Assembly (NCBI RefSeq): GCF_048213115.1
Contig: NZ_CP172404.1
Location: forward strand, 1,488,001 to 1,552,000
DNA from: Niveibacterium terrae
GTDB lineage: Bacteria; Pseudomonadota; Gammaproteobacteria; Burkholderiales; Rhodocyclaceae
DNA: 64,000 nt
Direction of reading: 5' to 3'
Every line of letters begins with the position of its first letter. Position 1 is the stretch's first letter. This document shows positions 17,342 through 24,354 of this stretch, in pieces. The notes beneath the pieces were generated by a model that ran no database searches, had not been told where the DNA came from, and worked only from the letters and a program-made list of their open reading frames with translations. Both the position numbers and the translations under genes were made by a program.

Positions 17342-17936
17342 GCGACTTCCCCTTCTCCTGGATAGCGACTCGCTGCGCTGCCCGGGAGGAGGGCGGCTGA
17401 GCGCGGGGAAGCCTGCGTGCGGGCGCCGCCTCGCCGAGCTGCAGGGTGCTGCGCTGAGCTCAATGCGCGGCATTTTCACAAAGTCCATGGCTACGCGAGC
17501 TCTACCGCGACCGATTCCACACGCCCGGGGTGCAACATTCCGCATGGGGGCGTAAATTCAGGATCAACGGATCTCGCGGCGGACGGTGAGTGGCCAGGCT
17601 TCGTCTGCGGCAGGATGGACAGCGGGCGGGGCGCGCGATCACCGCGACTTGGCCTCGCCTCACACATCTCTCGACCAGAACGAGATTGAGCCGCCGAGAC
17701 ATGCAAGCCAAACAGTTTGATCTCGCCCAAAGGGCTTAGACAGGCTTAGGGGAAAACTGCGCGTGAGACGAGACGGCGGCCTGGCACGAGCTGAAAGTCG
17801 ATGCTGGTACGCAAAAGCCGCCGTTCGCTACCGCTGTGTCGCTTTAGCAGAACGAAAGCCATACGGTAGTAGTTCGAAAACGCAAGCCCGGAGTCGTTTG
17901 TGGCTTGAGTGACACAATTTGTCTTTAGGGGGCACA
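17342..17936. other. non-coding/degenerate stretch at island border
   Basis: About 600 bp with no ORF that has both a ribosome binding site and plausible composition. GC content changes from the core level to a lower level near 17.75 kb, marking the left border of the accessory island. No complete insertion sequence, integrase or tRNA is seen. Confidence 0.5.
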
Positions 17937-18281
17937 GTGGATCTCGATGATTTGGCGACCGCAATTACGCAAGCATCTGGCGATCCTGCCGTCACTAGAC
18001 TTTCTGGCCTGCTCGTCGCCTGGAAGAACGATGCTGCGAATGTTAAGGAGCTAGAGAACACCGTCGAGCGCTTCATTGGAAACACTTGGATCGAGAGTGC
18101 AGCCGAGCACGCAATTGTCTATGGTCTGTGGTCCAAGTTTCGGGACGACGCAATTCATGGCATTGGGGGCATGACAGTGAATGAAAGGCTGTGTTGCTTC
18201 AGTCTCTTTGCTCGCTGGGATGGCGCAAAGGACGATCGGGAACGAGAGGCAATCTATGCAAAGTTGCTTGCCACTCCCTAA
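17937..18281 (+). CDS. cassette-type small protein, unknown
   Basis: 114 residues from a GTG start preceded by the SD AGGGGG (17928-17933); the in-frame TTG 18 bp upstream has no ribosome binding site. The protein is mostly helical, soluble and acidic (VDLDDLATAITQ, DGAKDDREREAIYAKLL). No family was recognised. Its TAA stop lies in CCCTAAG at the start of an attC-like sequence, which is the usual gene-to-attC layout of integron cassettes. Confidence 0.6.
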   Translation: MDLDDLATAITQASGDPAVTRLSGLLVAWKNDAANVKELENTVERFIGNTWIESAAEHAIVYGLWSKFRDDAIHGIGGMTVNERLCCFSLFARWDGAKDDREREAIYAKLLATP

Positions 18282-18340
18282 GCTTTCGGTTTTTACGGGC
18301 CGCCTTCAAACGGCGCTTACCGGTTCCGTCCGCGACCGAG
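18276..18340 (+). other. attC-like site, 3' part replaced by palindromic repeat
   Basis: Begins with CCCTAAG over the stop codon and shares with the attC at 21979 the blocks GGGCCGCC...CAA and GCTTACCGGTTC...CGCGAC in the same order and spacing. The R' end is absent: the sequence runs into palindromic repeat copy 2 near 18355. Identification is by similarity to the better site. Confidence 0.5.
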
Positions 18341-18354
18341 CTTGGGGTTGCCCG

Positions 18355-18393
18355 GGTTTTGAATTGCATCAAAAGGATCGAATGTAAGACCTA
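18355..18393 (+). repeat. short palindromic repeat, copy 2
   Basis: Variant with left part TTTTGAATTGCATCAAAA and right part GGATCGAATGTAAGACC. The stem is weakened by substitutions in both arms, but the core and its orientation are the same as in copies 1, 4 and 7. A short AATTAAGACCTAA duplication follows. Confidence 0.7.
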
Positions 18394-18430
18394 ATTAAGA
18401 CCTAATACATATTGATATGTCAAAGGACTC

Positions 18431-18790
18431 ATGGCTATGGCTACAGCAGCAAATTCATTTAGGCTCACCGCCGCAGAGATTTTCCAAACTAACCAAACTC
18501 AGCAACTTCGTAATGCAGGAGTTCTAATTAAGTCATATCGCGATTACACGTCTTCAGGTAATCCGAGTATGACACAAGCTGAGGTGGCAACTGTTGCAGG
18601 AACAACTCAACCGGTGGTGAGTAATCTTGAGCGTGGGAAGGCAGTTCCCGACGATGCAGTTCTCGCAAGCATTCTTGCTGCGGTTCGTCTTCCCCCTACT
18701 TGCCCGGAAGGTAAAGCCGTTTTTGATACATTGAGAACTATCCGAGATACGCAAGATTTCGTCAAATTGCTGCCAAAGCATAAACCTTGA
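18431..18790 (+). CDS. XRE-family helix-turn-helix protein
   Basis: 119 residues. A helix-turn-helix occupies about 52-90 (MTQAEVATVAGTTQPVVSNLERG), a classic XRE/Cro arrangement with SNLERGK as the recognition-helix end. The N-terminal 45 residues are polar and the C-terminus is a short helix. There is no toxin gene beside it, so a solitary regulator or orphan antitoxin is possible. The SD AAGGA precedes ATG 18431. It is a low-GC gene bounded by palindromic repeats 2 and 3, a typical one-gene unit of the island. Confidence 0.8.
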   Translation: MAMATAANSFRLTAAEIFQTNQTQQLRNAGVLIKSYRDYTSSGNPSMTQAEVATVAGTTQPVVSNLERGKAVPDDAVLASILAAVRLPPTCPEGKAVFDTLRTIRDTQDFVKLLPKHKP

Positions 18791-18850
18791 AATCTAATCC
18801 TTTTCCTAAAGGGAATCTTTGTCGCAAAGATGGGTCTGGGTTTTTGGTTA

Positions 18851-18890
18851 GTTCTTGAATTGAATCTAAAATGATCGAAGGTAAGACCTA
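18851..18890 (+). repeat. short palindromic repeat, copy 3
   Basis: Left GTTCTTGAATTG, core CTAAAATGATCGAA, right GGTAAGACCTA. It directly abuts a GGTTAG sequence that ends an attC-like stretch (18795-18850, TCTAAT...GGTTAG) after the XRE gene. Orientation is as in the other copies. Confidence 0.7.
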
Positions 18891-19012
18891 ACTCTCGGGG
18901 GGCTCGGATATGAGTTTGGTCAGGAACCTGGTTGTCTGCGCGCTGCAGATTACGAAATCCTGATGTCGTTGATGTTACTCAACGTACTCCTCAGTAAATT
19001 TGCAAGAAGCAA

Positions 19013-19621
19013 ATGGTGACACTCCCAGATATCTCGACGATAGTAAGCTGGATAGAGGCTCACGGAAAGACCGTTGACCTTCTGAAATGGTTTGTCTTGC
19101 TGCTTGTGGCTTGGTTGGCTGGGGCCTTTAGCTTTGTCCGCAGCAAGCTCCGCACTCCCAGCGCGACCATTGAGGAGGCAACCAGTCGTTGTCTTGTTGA
19201 AGAATTCGCCGAATTTCAGGGGCACAAAAATGCTGTACGTGCAACCTTTCTTGTGGAAGTAGGACTCTTAAACCCCACGTCCGAGAGGGTTGTTGTGAGG
19301 CATTTCTCGCTCGCCGTGCAGCGCAGGAGGGTTTGGCGAACGTGGAAGCCGGAGCTTGTCGCGCTGTCGCTGCCAAGTCGCCCCCGGCACCAAACAGGTA
19401 GTGGCAGTAAAGTATTGAAGAATTGGTTCTCAAATTTCGATGATGGTTTACAAAATCTCACGCTATTAGGAACTGTTGAGCCCAAGGAACTCCCGTCTGG
19501 TTTTCTGCTATTTGTTTGCTTCTCCGTAGGTGGTTGGGCGCCAAGAATCTCTGGTGAGCACATTAAGGTCAAGGCAAAAGTTCATCTGACAACAGGAGAA
19601 ATCTATTCTGCTTCTGGCTGA
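19013..19621 (+). CDS. membrane-anchored protein, unknown
   Basis: 202 residues. A hydrophobic segment at about 24-43 (LLKWFVLLLVAWLAGAFSFV) flanked by basic residues on its C-terminal side predicts a single-span protein with the C-terminal 155 residues in the cytoplasm. The soluble part alternates strands (ATFLVEVGLLNPTSERVVVRHFSLAV, IKVKAKVHLTTGEIY), suggesting a beta-sandwich. No family was recognised. It lies between palindromic repeats 3 and 4. The ATG 19013 has a weak AAGAAG SD. Confidence 0.6.
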   Translation: MVTLPDISTIVSWIEAHGKTVDLLKWFVLLLVAWLAGAFSFVRSKLRTPSATIEEATSRCLVEEFAEFQGHKNAVRATFLVEVGLLNPTSERVVVRHFSLAVQRRRVWRTWKPELVALSLPSRPRHQTGSGSKVLKNWFSNFDDGLQNLTLLGTVEPKELPSGFLLFVCFSVGGWAPRISGEHIKVKAKVHLTTGEIYSASG

Positions 19622-19744
19622 ATAAAAGTTGTCCGAGATCTCGAAAAATTTGAGCAATGGGTTCCCGGAATTGGTGCGCACATCAATCACGATTCAACGT
19701 GGGTTGCTACGCGATGAATGAAAGCCTAACGTGTTTTTGGGCGA

Positions 19745-19783
19745 TGTTCTTGAATTGCATCAAAATGATCGAACGCAAGACCC
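19745..19783 (+). repeat. short palindromic repeat, copy 4
   Basis: Left GTTCTTGAATTG, core CATCAAAATGATCGAA, right CGCAAGACCC. Some 15 bp upstream lies GCCTAACG, a perfect R''-type attC end whose remainder is missing, suggesting that the repeat interrupts or replaced an attC. Confidence 0.75.
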
Positions 19784-19882
19784 TCGGACTTTTTTCTGGC
19801 GTCCACTAGCGGCAGAGTTTTCTTTCCGAACAACTGAGACCACCTCTGCGATGATAAATCATGTTGAACGCTAGATGGAAAA

Positions 19883-20746
19883 ATGACAACAACTACCATT
19901 ACGAATATTGCTGAGTTTGCGGGAAGTTTGGCTGATATCCCGCTTAAACAAGGTTGCACGAGATTTTTCAGAGGTCACGCGGATTATAGAAAATATAATA
20001 TTGAGCCAAGTATTTTTCGCAAGGAACAACTAAAGGAAAATGAAGAGACGCTCATTCAAGAGGCTATGATCAGATGCCCAAACGAGCTTCCATCTACACT
20101 TTCTTTTATTGAAATTCTCGTTCGTCTTCAACACTATGGTTTGCCGACGCGCTTGCTTGATCTTACATCAAATGCTTTGGTGGCGCTGTATTTTGCTTGT
20201 CGAGAAAATGAGAAAACTGAGGGTGAAGTATTGGTGTTCGATATTCCGAATGACCAGGTAAAATTTTACGATAGCGATACGGTTTCTGTGATATCAAACA
20301 TTGCAAAGCGTAGCAAGGAGTTTGATCTTTCAAAGTATCCAATTGATCAAGAAAAGTTTAACAGTGATGAAGAAATAGGGCGACTTCTTCACGATATCCA
20401 GCGAGACAAACCAGCTTTTAGGCCCATCATAAAGCGCTCCGATCTTGAACGGGTGATTGCGGTAAGAACGCGACTTGATAACGCTCGCATCAGTCGACAA
20501 GAAGGTGCCTTCCTCTTGTTTGGAATGCAAGGCAGTAAGTTGAAGCCTGCGGCCGTTCCTGATGATTGGCTTGTGTGTGGAAATAACGAAAAGAGAATCA
20601 TTTTTTCTAATAAACACAAAATAAAGAAGGAACTGGCATCGTTTGGAGTCTCAGAGCAAACGCTCTTCCCTGAACTTGACTCACAGGCTAAAGCAATCGT
20701 TGAAAAGTACAGAAACAAATATGCGCGAAAGCCTAAAGTTGTCTAA
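19883..20746 (+). CDS. FRG domain-containing protein
   Basis: 287 residues with the FRG domain signature: RFFRGHADYRKYNIEPSIFR (the FRGH block) at about 28-47, then LQHYGLPTRLLDLTSNALVALYFAC at about 83-107, and SRQEGAFLLFG at about 210. FRG proteins are recurrent in prophages and defence islands; a nucleic-acid- or nucleotide-targeting effector role has been suggested for some but is not established. Composition is low GC. The TAA stop overlaps GTCTAAC, an R''-type attC end, so the gene was probably an integron cassette. Palindromic repeat copy 5 follows. Confidence 0.85.
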   Translation: MTTTTITNIAEFAGSLADIPLKQGCTRFFRGHADYRKYNIEPSIFRKEQLKENEETLIQEAMIRCPNELPSTLSFIEILVRLQHYGLPTRLLDLTSNALVALYFACRENEKTEGEVLVFDIPNDQVKFYDSDTVSVISNIAKRSKEFDLSKYPIDQEKFNSDEEIGRLLHDIQRDKPAFRPIIKRSDLERVIAVRTRLDNARISRQEGAFLLFGMQGSKLKPAAVPDDWLVCGNNEKRIIFSNKHKIKKELASFGVSEQTLFPELDSQAKAIVEKYRNKYARKPKVV

Positions 20747-20749
20747 CGC

Positions 20750-20905
20750 AAACCCCTGGGGGGCAGATACCGTCTTGAAAATTGTCAACACAACCGCAGA
20801 GCGTTTCCGGATCGAGATTGGCCGGGATGAGCTTCCGGAAAGTCCGGGGTCAGATACCGTCTTGAAAATCAAGTTTCGGTGAGCAGAAATCTGCCCTGAA
20901 GAAAA
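20750..20905 (+). repeat. partial copies of the repeat's outer segment
   Basis: Two pieces reading GGGGCAGATACCGTCTTGAAAA (20760 region, first part GGGGGGCAGATACC) and GGGGTCAGATACCGTC (20848 region) match the flank seen before repeat copies 5 and 7 (GGGGTCAGGTC, GGGGCAGATACGG). They look like decayed or nested copies. Confidence 0.45.
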
Positions 20906-20916
20906 GTCTGGGGTCA

Positions 20917-20964
20917 GGTCTTGCATTCCACCAAAATTATATGAAAGTGATTGAATGCAAGACC
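20917..20964 (+). repeat. short palindromic repeat, copy 5
   Basis: Left arm GGTCTTGCATTC and right arm GAATGCAAGACC give a perfect 12-bp stem with a 24-base interior, longer than in the other copies. It is preceded by CTGGGGTCA. The arm sequence differs from copies 1 and 7 (GCATTC in place of GAATT) on both sides, a compensatory change. Confidence 0.8.
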
Positions 20965-21024
20965 TCGTATCTTGCCAAGTGCCAATCCTCTCCCTAATGG
21001 TTTTTGAGTGTGCGTGATGAGTTT

Positions 21025-21123
21025 TTCTAACCATTCCGTCGAGAGAGTTCGCCCACAAGCTGGGCTTGTTGCTTCCCTTCACGGTTTTTTCGCTACAACG
21101 GTCATTTGCGTAAAACATTAGAT
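21025..21123 (+). other. attC-like recombination site
   Basis: 99 bp from R''-like TTCTAAC (21025-21031) to R'-like ATTAGAT (21117-21123), with internal GAGAGAGTTCGCCCACAAGC and TTGCTTCCCTTC matching the layout of the site at 21979. The next gene starts 6 bp after the R' end, as expected for cassettes. Confidence 0.65.
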
Positions 21124-21129
21124 CGCTAT

Positions 21130-21384
21130 ATGGTATTTCTTGCCATCACACCTGCCGGTCTGCGCATTGCAATCGCTCAATCAAAAGCCTCCCCGTTTCC
21201 AATTTGGTGTGGGGCCGACGCTATAAGTCAGGCTGACTATGAAGCATTGCAAGCTGTCGATCTGTCGCGGTTCGCCTATCCGCTGGCAGGCGAATCACAT
21301 GACGTATTGCTGGGTGCGATTGAAACGATTGAAGAACATCATCCCAATGCGATCATCTGGGTTGAACACGCGTCCGCGCTCTAG
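21130..21384 (+). CDS. cassette-encoded small protein, unknown
   Basis: 84 residues from ATG 21130, only 6 bp after an attC-like end; cassette genes often lack a leader. No membrane segment is present. The N-terminus MVFLAITPAGLRIAIAQ suggests a beta hairpin, and the sequence contains PIWCGADAISQADYEAL and a C-terminal HHPNAIIWVEHA. No family was recognised. The TAG stop is followed at once by another palindromic site, so the gene is enclosed between two recombination-like sites. Confidence 0.6.
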   Translation: MVFLAITPAGLRIAIAQSKASPFPIWCGADAISQADYEALQAVDLSRFAYPLAGESHDVLLGAIETIEEHHPNAIIWVEHASAL

Positions 21385-21455
21385 AAAGTCCGTCAAAGGG
21401 AACCAAATTGCTGAGCGGTTTGGTTCCCTTTGCTGCGCTCCGGCGCCCGTTATGT
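21385..21455 (+). other. attC-like site with 14-bp perfect stem
   Basis: The arms CAAAGGGAACCAAA (21394-21407) and TTTGGTTCCCTTTG (21419-21432) form a perfect hairpin without a T tract, followed by GGCGCCCGTTATGT, which resembles the R' end of some superintegron sites. An R'' consensus is not clear, so this is a weaker attC candidate. Confidence 0.45.
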
Positions 21456-21594
21456 CCAACGTTGAACGTCCGACCTCCAAGTGTCTGACCGTCAACAACG
21501 GGTCGAAAGTGGTCGTTCATTGGGGATGCTCAGACTGACCGCTTTGGTCAATAACCGGATTTACCGCTTCCGCTTACTTATTGGGTTTTAACCG

Positions 21595-21984
21595 ATGAAT
21601 CAGAACCACGTCCGGCTCATCAAGCAAGTGATTCTGCTCTGGTATGCGAGTCGTGCGTGGGCCTGTGAGCTAATTGCACGCTCGTTTTCTCTTGCTGATG
21701 CTCAAGAGGTCATGGGCCTTAATCGAGGGAAAATACTTCAGGTTCCCGGGACTTGCTGGTATTTGCGGCGGCACGGTGCGGGTGTCGACGTTTACAAAAC
21801 GCCGGACGTAGGTGGTATTGACTTTGATTTTGATAAACCACACCCAGATGAATGGCGGCTGAAGATCTTCTTCCTTAAGCAGCTCAATGATGGCCTGCTC
21901 TCATACCCTGAGTATCAAGGCCTGGCTGAAGATGAGGATGCGCTAGATGAAGCGGTCAAGGAGGCCCTCGGTGGAGAGGCCTAA
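21595..21984 (+). CDS. DUF6896-like protein
   Basis: 129 residues. The opening QNHVRLIKQVILLWYASRAWACELIAR, the central GTCWYLRRHGAGVDVYK, and the VGGIDFDFDKPHPDEWRLKIFF block match my recollection of the DUF6896 family, a group of small proteins of unknown function common in toxin-immunity and cassette contexts. It is cytoplasmic, with an acidic tail (AEDEDALDEAVKEAL). The stop codon TAA is embedded in GCCTAAC, the R'' end of the best attC in the window. Confidence 0.65.
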   Translation: MNQNHVRLIKQVILLWYASRAWACELIARSFSLADAQEVMGLNRGKILQVPGTCWYLRRHGAGVDVYKTPDVGGIDFDFDKPHPDEWRLKIFFLKQLNDGLLSYPEYQGLAEDEDALDEAVKEALGGEA

Positions 21985-22074
21985 CCAACTCGTTGAGAGG
22001 GACCGCCCGCAAGTTGCACTTACAGGTTCTCTTCGCGACTTCGCCGCTACGGCCCCTCACGTCAAACGTTAGCC
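21979..22074 (+). other. attC-like recombination site (best copy)
   Basis: 96 bp from R'' GCCTAAC (21979-21985) to R' GTTAGCC (22068-22074). The interior CTCGTTGAGAGGGACCG and CCCCTCACGTCAAACG pair as in chromosomal-integron attC sites. GAGAGGGACCGCC and the ACAGGTTCTC block resemble the Vibrio-type repeat layout. The next ATG begins 4 bp downstream. Confidence 0.72.
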
Positions 22075-22077
22075 ATC

Positions 22078-22431
22078 ATGTCCGATCGGGCCGCCCTCAA
22101 TGAACGTGAAGTGCAAGCCAGAGAGGCGCTCGTCGAGTTGGCGTCGGCAATGCTCTGCGGCCGCGAGTCGTTTTTCGAGGGCGCAGTGCAGTTGCTTCGT
22201 TTGAAGCCGGCTGTTGGCGGAACGGCGGATAGCGACCCGGATTTTGACGTGTTTGTTGCGATCGAATCCGAAACGGATCACTTGCCACTGCAGGCTCAGC
22301 AGAACCTCTGGAGCGCCGAGGCACTGTCTGTACTGCTGCCAGAGTTTGAGCGCACGGAGAGGTGGGCCGCCGAGTTTGCACCTGCAGCATGTCGTAGCCT
22401 CATTGAACGGTTTAGAAAGCCAGCCGAATGA
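22078..22431 (+). CDS. cassette-encoded protein, possibly DUF2489-like
   Basis: 117 residues, soluble and helical. The pattern AREALVELASAMLCGRESFFEGAVQLLRL, followed by DFDVFVAIESETDHLPL and a C-terminal RSLIERFRKP, resembles small proteins in which an aspartate-rich FVAIESETDHLP block is conserved (a DUF2489-like family from memory, not certain). It starts 4 bp after an attC end and stops just before GGTTAACC and palindromic repeat copy 6. It is the last cassette-type gene of the island. Confidence 0.6.
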   Translation: MSDRAALNEREVQAREALVELASAMLCGRESFFEGAVQLLRLKPAVGGTADSDPDFDVFVAIESETDHLPLQAQQNLWSAEALSVLLPEFERTERWAAEFAPAACRSLIERFRKPAE

Positions 22432-22456
22432 TGGTTAACCCGGAGCGTGGGGCCAT

Positions 22457-22492
22457 GTCTTGAACTGAAACAGAATGATCGAACTCAAGACC
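22457..22492 (+). repeat. short palindromic repeat, copy 6
   Basis: Left GTCTTGA and right TCAAGAC arms (7 bp perfect), core ACAGAATGATCGAA in the common orientation. It lies 25 bp after the stop of the last cassette-type gene. Confidence 0.72.
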
Positions 22493-22513
22493 TTCCCCTC
22501 AGAGCTTTTGGCG

Positions 22514-23218
22514 CTACGCGCGCTGGCCAATCGCGGTGCTGTGTTTGCGTTCAAGCTCGTCGAAGAAATCGCTCAGCCGCCGGCCTTTCTGATCGGGAAA
22601 GGTGTCGTCGCTGACGCTCAGCTCTTGTATGCGGTCGACGCGGAAGTGGCGGAAACCGCCGCGCAGCAGGCACCAGCCGATCAGGGTCCAATTTCGCCCC
22701 CAGAAAAACAGCCCCAGCGGCCAGAGGCTGCGTTGCGAGGCGGTACCGTCCTCGCGCACATAGGCCATGCGGGCGATGCGCCGTTCGCGCACGGCATCGC
22801 GCAACTCGGTCAGGTGATGCGGGCGCTCGTCACCCAGTGGGGGGATGAAGAGTCGAGCCTGCTGCGCCTCTCGCCGCAACAGTTCGGGCAATACGTTGTG
22901 GATCTTGGCCAGTGCCGCCGTCGCCGCCTGGGCCAGATCATTGTCGCCCCAGGCCTGCACCATGCGCGAGCCGACCAGCAGTGCCTCGAGCTCGACCGGG
23001 TCGAAGAGCAGGGGCGGCACGTCGAGCCGGTAACGCAGGCGATAGCCGACGCCGGCCTCGCCCTCGATGGGCACGCCGGACAGGCTCAGATCGGCAATGT
23101 CGCGGTAGAGCGTGCGCAGCGAAACGCCCAATTGCTCGGCCAGCCAGCTCCCGGTGCTCAGACGCCTGCTGCGCATGATCTCTACGAGGCGAAACAGTCG
23201 GTCGGCACGGCGCATCAT
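22514..23218 (-). CDS. YafY-family transcription regulator (HTH + WYL)
   Basis: About 234 residues. An N-terminal HTH_11 winged helix (RADRLFRLVEIMRSRRLSTGSWLAEQLGVSLRTLYRDIADL) is followed by a WYL domain. The WYL motif is represented by RMAYVREDG...RSLWPLGLFFWGRNWTLIGWC, and RHFRVDRI matches its terminal strand. WYL regulators sense nucleic-acid or small ligands. It lies downstream of, and on the same strand as, a DJ-1/PfpI gene (102-bp gap), the common pairing of this regulator type with an enzyme. The ATG-ATG at 23218/23215 is the domain start; the longer upstream frame is not conserved. Confidence 0.88.
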   Translation of the reverse strand: MMRRADRLFRLVEIMRSRRLSTGSWLAEQLGVSLRTLYRDIADLSLSGVPIEGEAGVGYRLRYRLDVPPLLFDPVELEALLVGSRMVQAWGDNDLAQAATAALAKIHNVLPELLRREAQQARLFIPPLGDERPHHLTELRDAVRERRIARMAYVREDGTASQRSLWPLGLFFWGRNWTLIGWCLLRGGFRHFRVDRIQELSVSDDTFPDQKGRRLSDFFDELERKHSTAIGQRA

Positions 23219-23319
23219 CGGGGCTCGGTTGTGGGTCGGGAAGTCCGCCCATTCTGCTACCGGCCTCGACAACAAGCTATGTCGGTGCGGGTTGCCAAAC
23301 GATTGGCACAAGTGCCGGG

Positions 23320-23943
23320 TCAGGCATTGGCCGCCTGTATCAGGGCGGTGAAATACTCCGGCTTGCCGGTCTTGTGCAGGCCGTACCAGGCATCCAGGAT
23401 AGCGGGCGAGTAGAGGTTCAGCTGCTGGAAGATGTGGCGGGCGAAGTCGATTGCGGCAGTGCCCGGTGCGGTAATCAGCTTGTCATCCGTTACGGCCGGA
23501 GCATCCTCATACAGGGATGCGCCTCGGTACTGACTCTCGGCCAGATATTCTGGCGCATTGCTGGTATGGCGCCGATGGTCAAGCAGGCCTGCGCGGGCGA
23601 GCGCCAGCGTTGCGGCGCAAATGGCGGCGACCGGAATGCCGGCATCGAGAAAGCGCCTCGCGACTTCGACGGCCTCCGTATTCTGGCCAAAGGCCCAGGG
23701 CATGCCTCCGGGCAGGATCAGCATCGCACTGTCGTGGGGCGAGAGCTGATCGAGCGTCAGGTCGGGAACGATGCGAATGCCGCCCATGCTCAGAATCGGG
23801 CGATCCTGCAGTGAAACCGTGCGGATCCGGTAGCGATGTGGAGCGATCTGGAATTGGGGGTTATTGATTCCGGTGACGGCGTAGGCCATCTCCCAATCGG
23901 CCAGATCGTCGAAGACAAAAACGTGGACGTCCTGTTGCTTCAT
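23320..23943 (-). CDS. DJ-1/PfpI family protein
   Basis: 207 residues of the class-I glutamine-amidotransferase-like fold. The nucleophile elbow AAICAATLALARAGLL carries the conserved Cys (about residue 105), LPGGMPW is the GG loop, and an N-terminal Glu lies in DLADWEMAYAV. Family members act as protein/nucleic-acid deglycases, isonitrile hydratases or proteases; the function here is unknown. The start at 23943 (MKQQDVHVFVFDD) aligns with the first beta strand. It is transcribed toward the adjacent YafY-type regulator. Confidence 0.87.
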   Translation of the reverse strand: MKQQDVHVFVFDDLADWEMAYAVTGINNPQFQIAPHRYRIRTVSLQDRPILSMGGIRIVPDLTLDQLSPHDSAMLILPGGMPWAFGQNTEAVEVARRFLDAGIPVAAICAATLALARAGLLDHRRHTSNAPEYLAESQYRGASLYEDAPAVTDDKLITAPGTAAIDFARHIFQQLNLYSPAILDAWYGLHKTGKPEYFTALIQAANA

Positions 23944-24059
23944 CTGAATATCCCGGGTGATGCGGCTTGTGAGCGAAGAACTCATTTTGAACAGGAGCTA
24001 CTGACACCGTCGTGTCAGCAGGGCTCGGGCGTTTCCAGAAAACACGATTCTGACTATCC

Positions 24060-24101
24060 GCGTCCCGGTCGGTGCCGAGGATCCCGATGATCTCTTCCGG
24101 G
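24060..24101 (+). pseudogene. short remnant matching the MetY-like C-terminal block
   Basis: About 42 bp encode IRVPVGAEDPDDLF, parallel to IRVSIGTEDPDDLL in the remnant at 17087-17341. The two differ largely at third codon positions, so they descend from related genes and are not a recent exact duplication. No further homology is seen on either side. Confidence 0.4.
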
Positions 24102-24354
24102 GCTGCGCTCCGCCTCGCTTCTCGGGGGTGTGCGGAACCGAATATCCATAGTTGAAATGGATAGACGGAATATGCAATTCCTGATTGCTTGTCGTCGCCT
24201 TTTGGCTTCAGAATCCGTGGGCCGGGAAGCCGGTGAAATCCTCAAACTCGGGAAGGGGCTTCGCCTCGCCGCCTGCGCGGGGTCGGGCGCCCGATCACCT
24301 CTCATCCGTCGGCAAGCGCTGCTTGGGCGGATCGCCAAACAGAAAAGGACTTTC

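Noticed and set aside
17417..17730. ORFs of 70-90 codons in the 17.4-17.7 kb gap
   Set aside because: They overlap on both strands, have no ribosome binding sites, and show arginine- and proline-rich composition typical of non-coding GC-rich DNA.
18795..18850. Complete attC after the XRE gene
   Set aside because: TCTAAT...GGTTAG ends are suggestive, but the interior does not pair well, so it is mentioned only as context for repeat copy 3.
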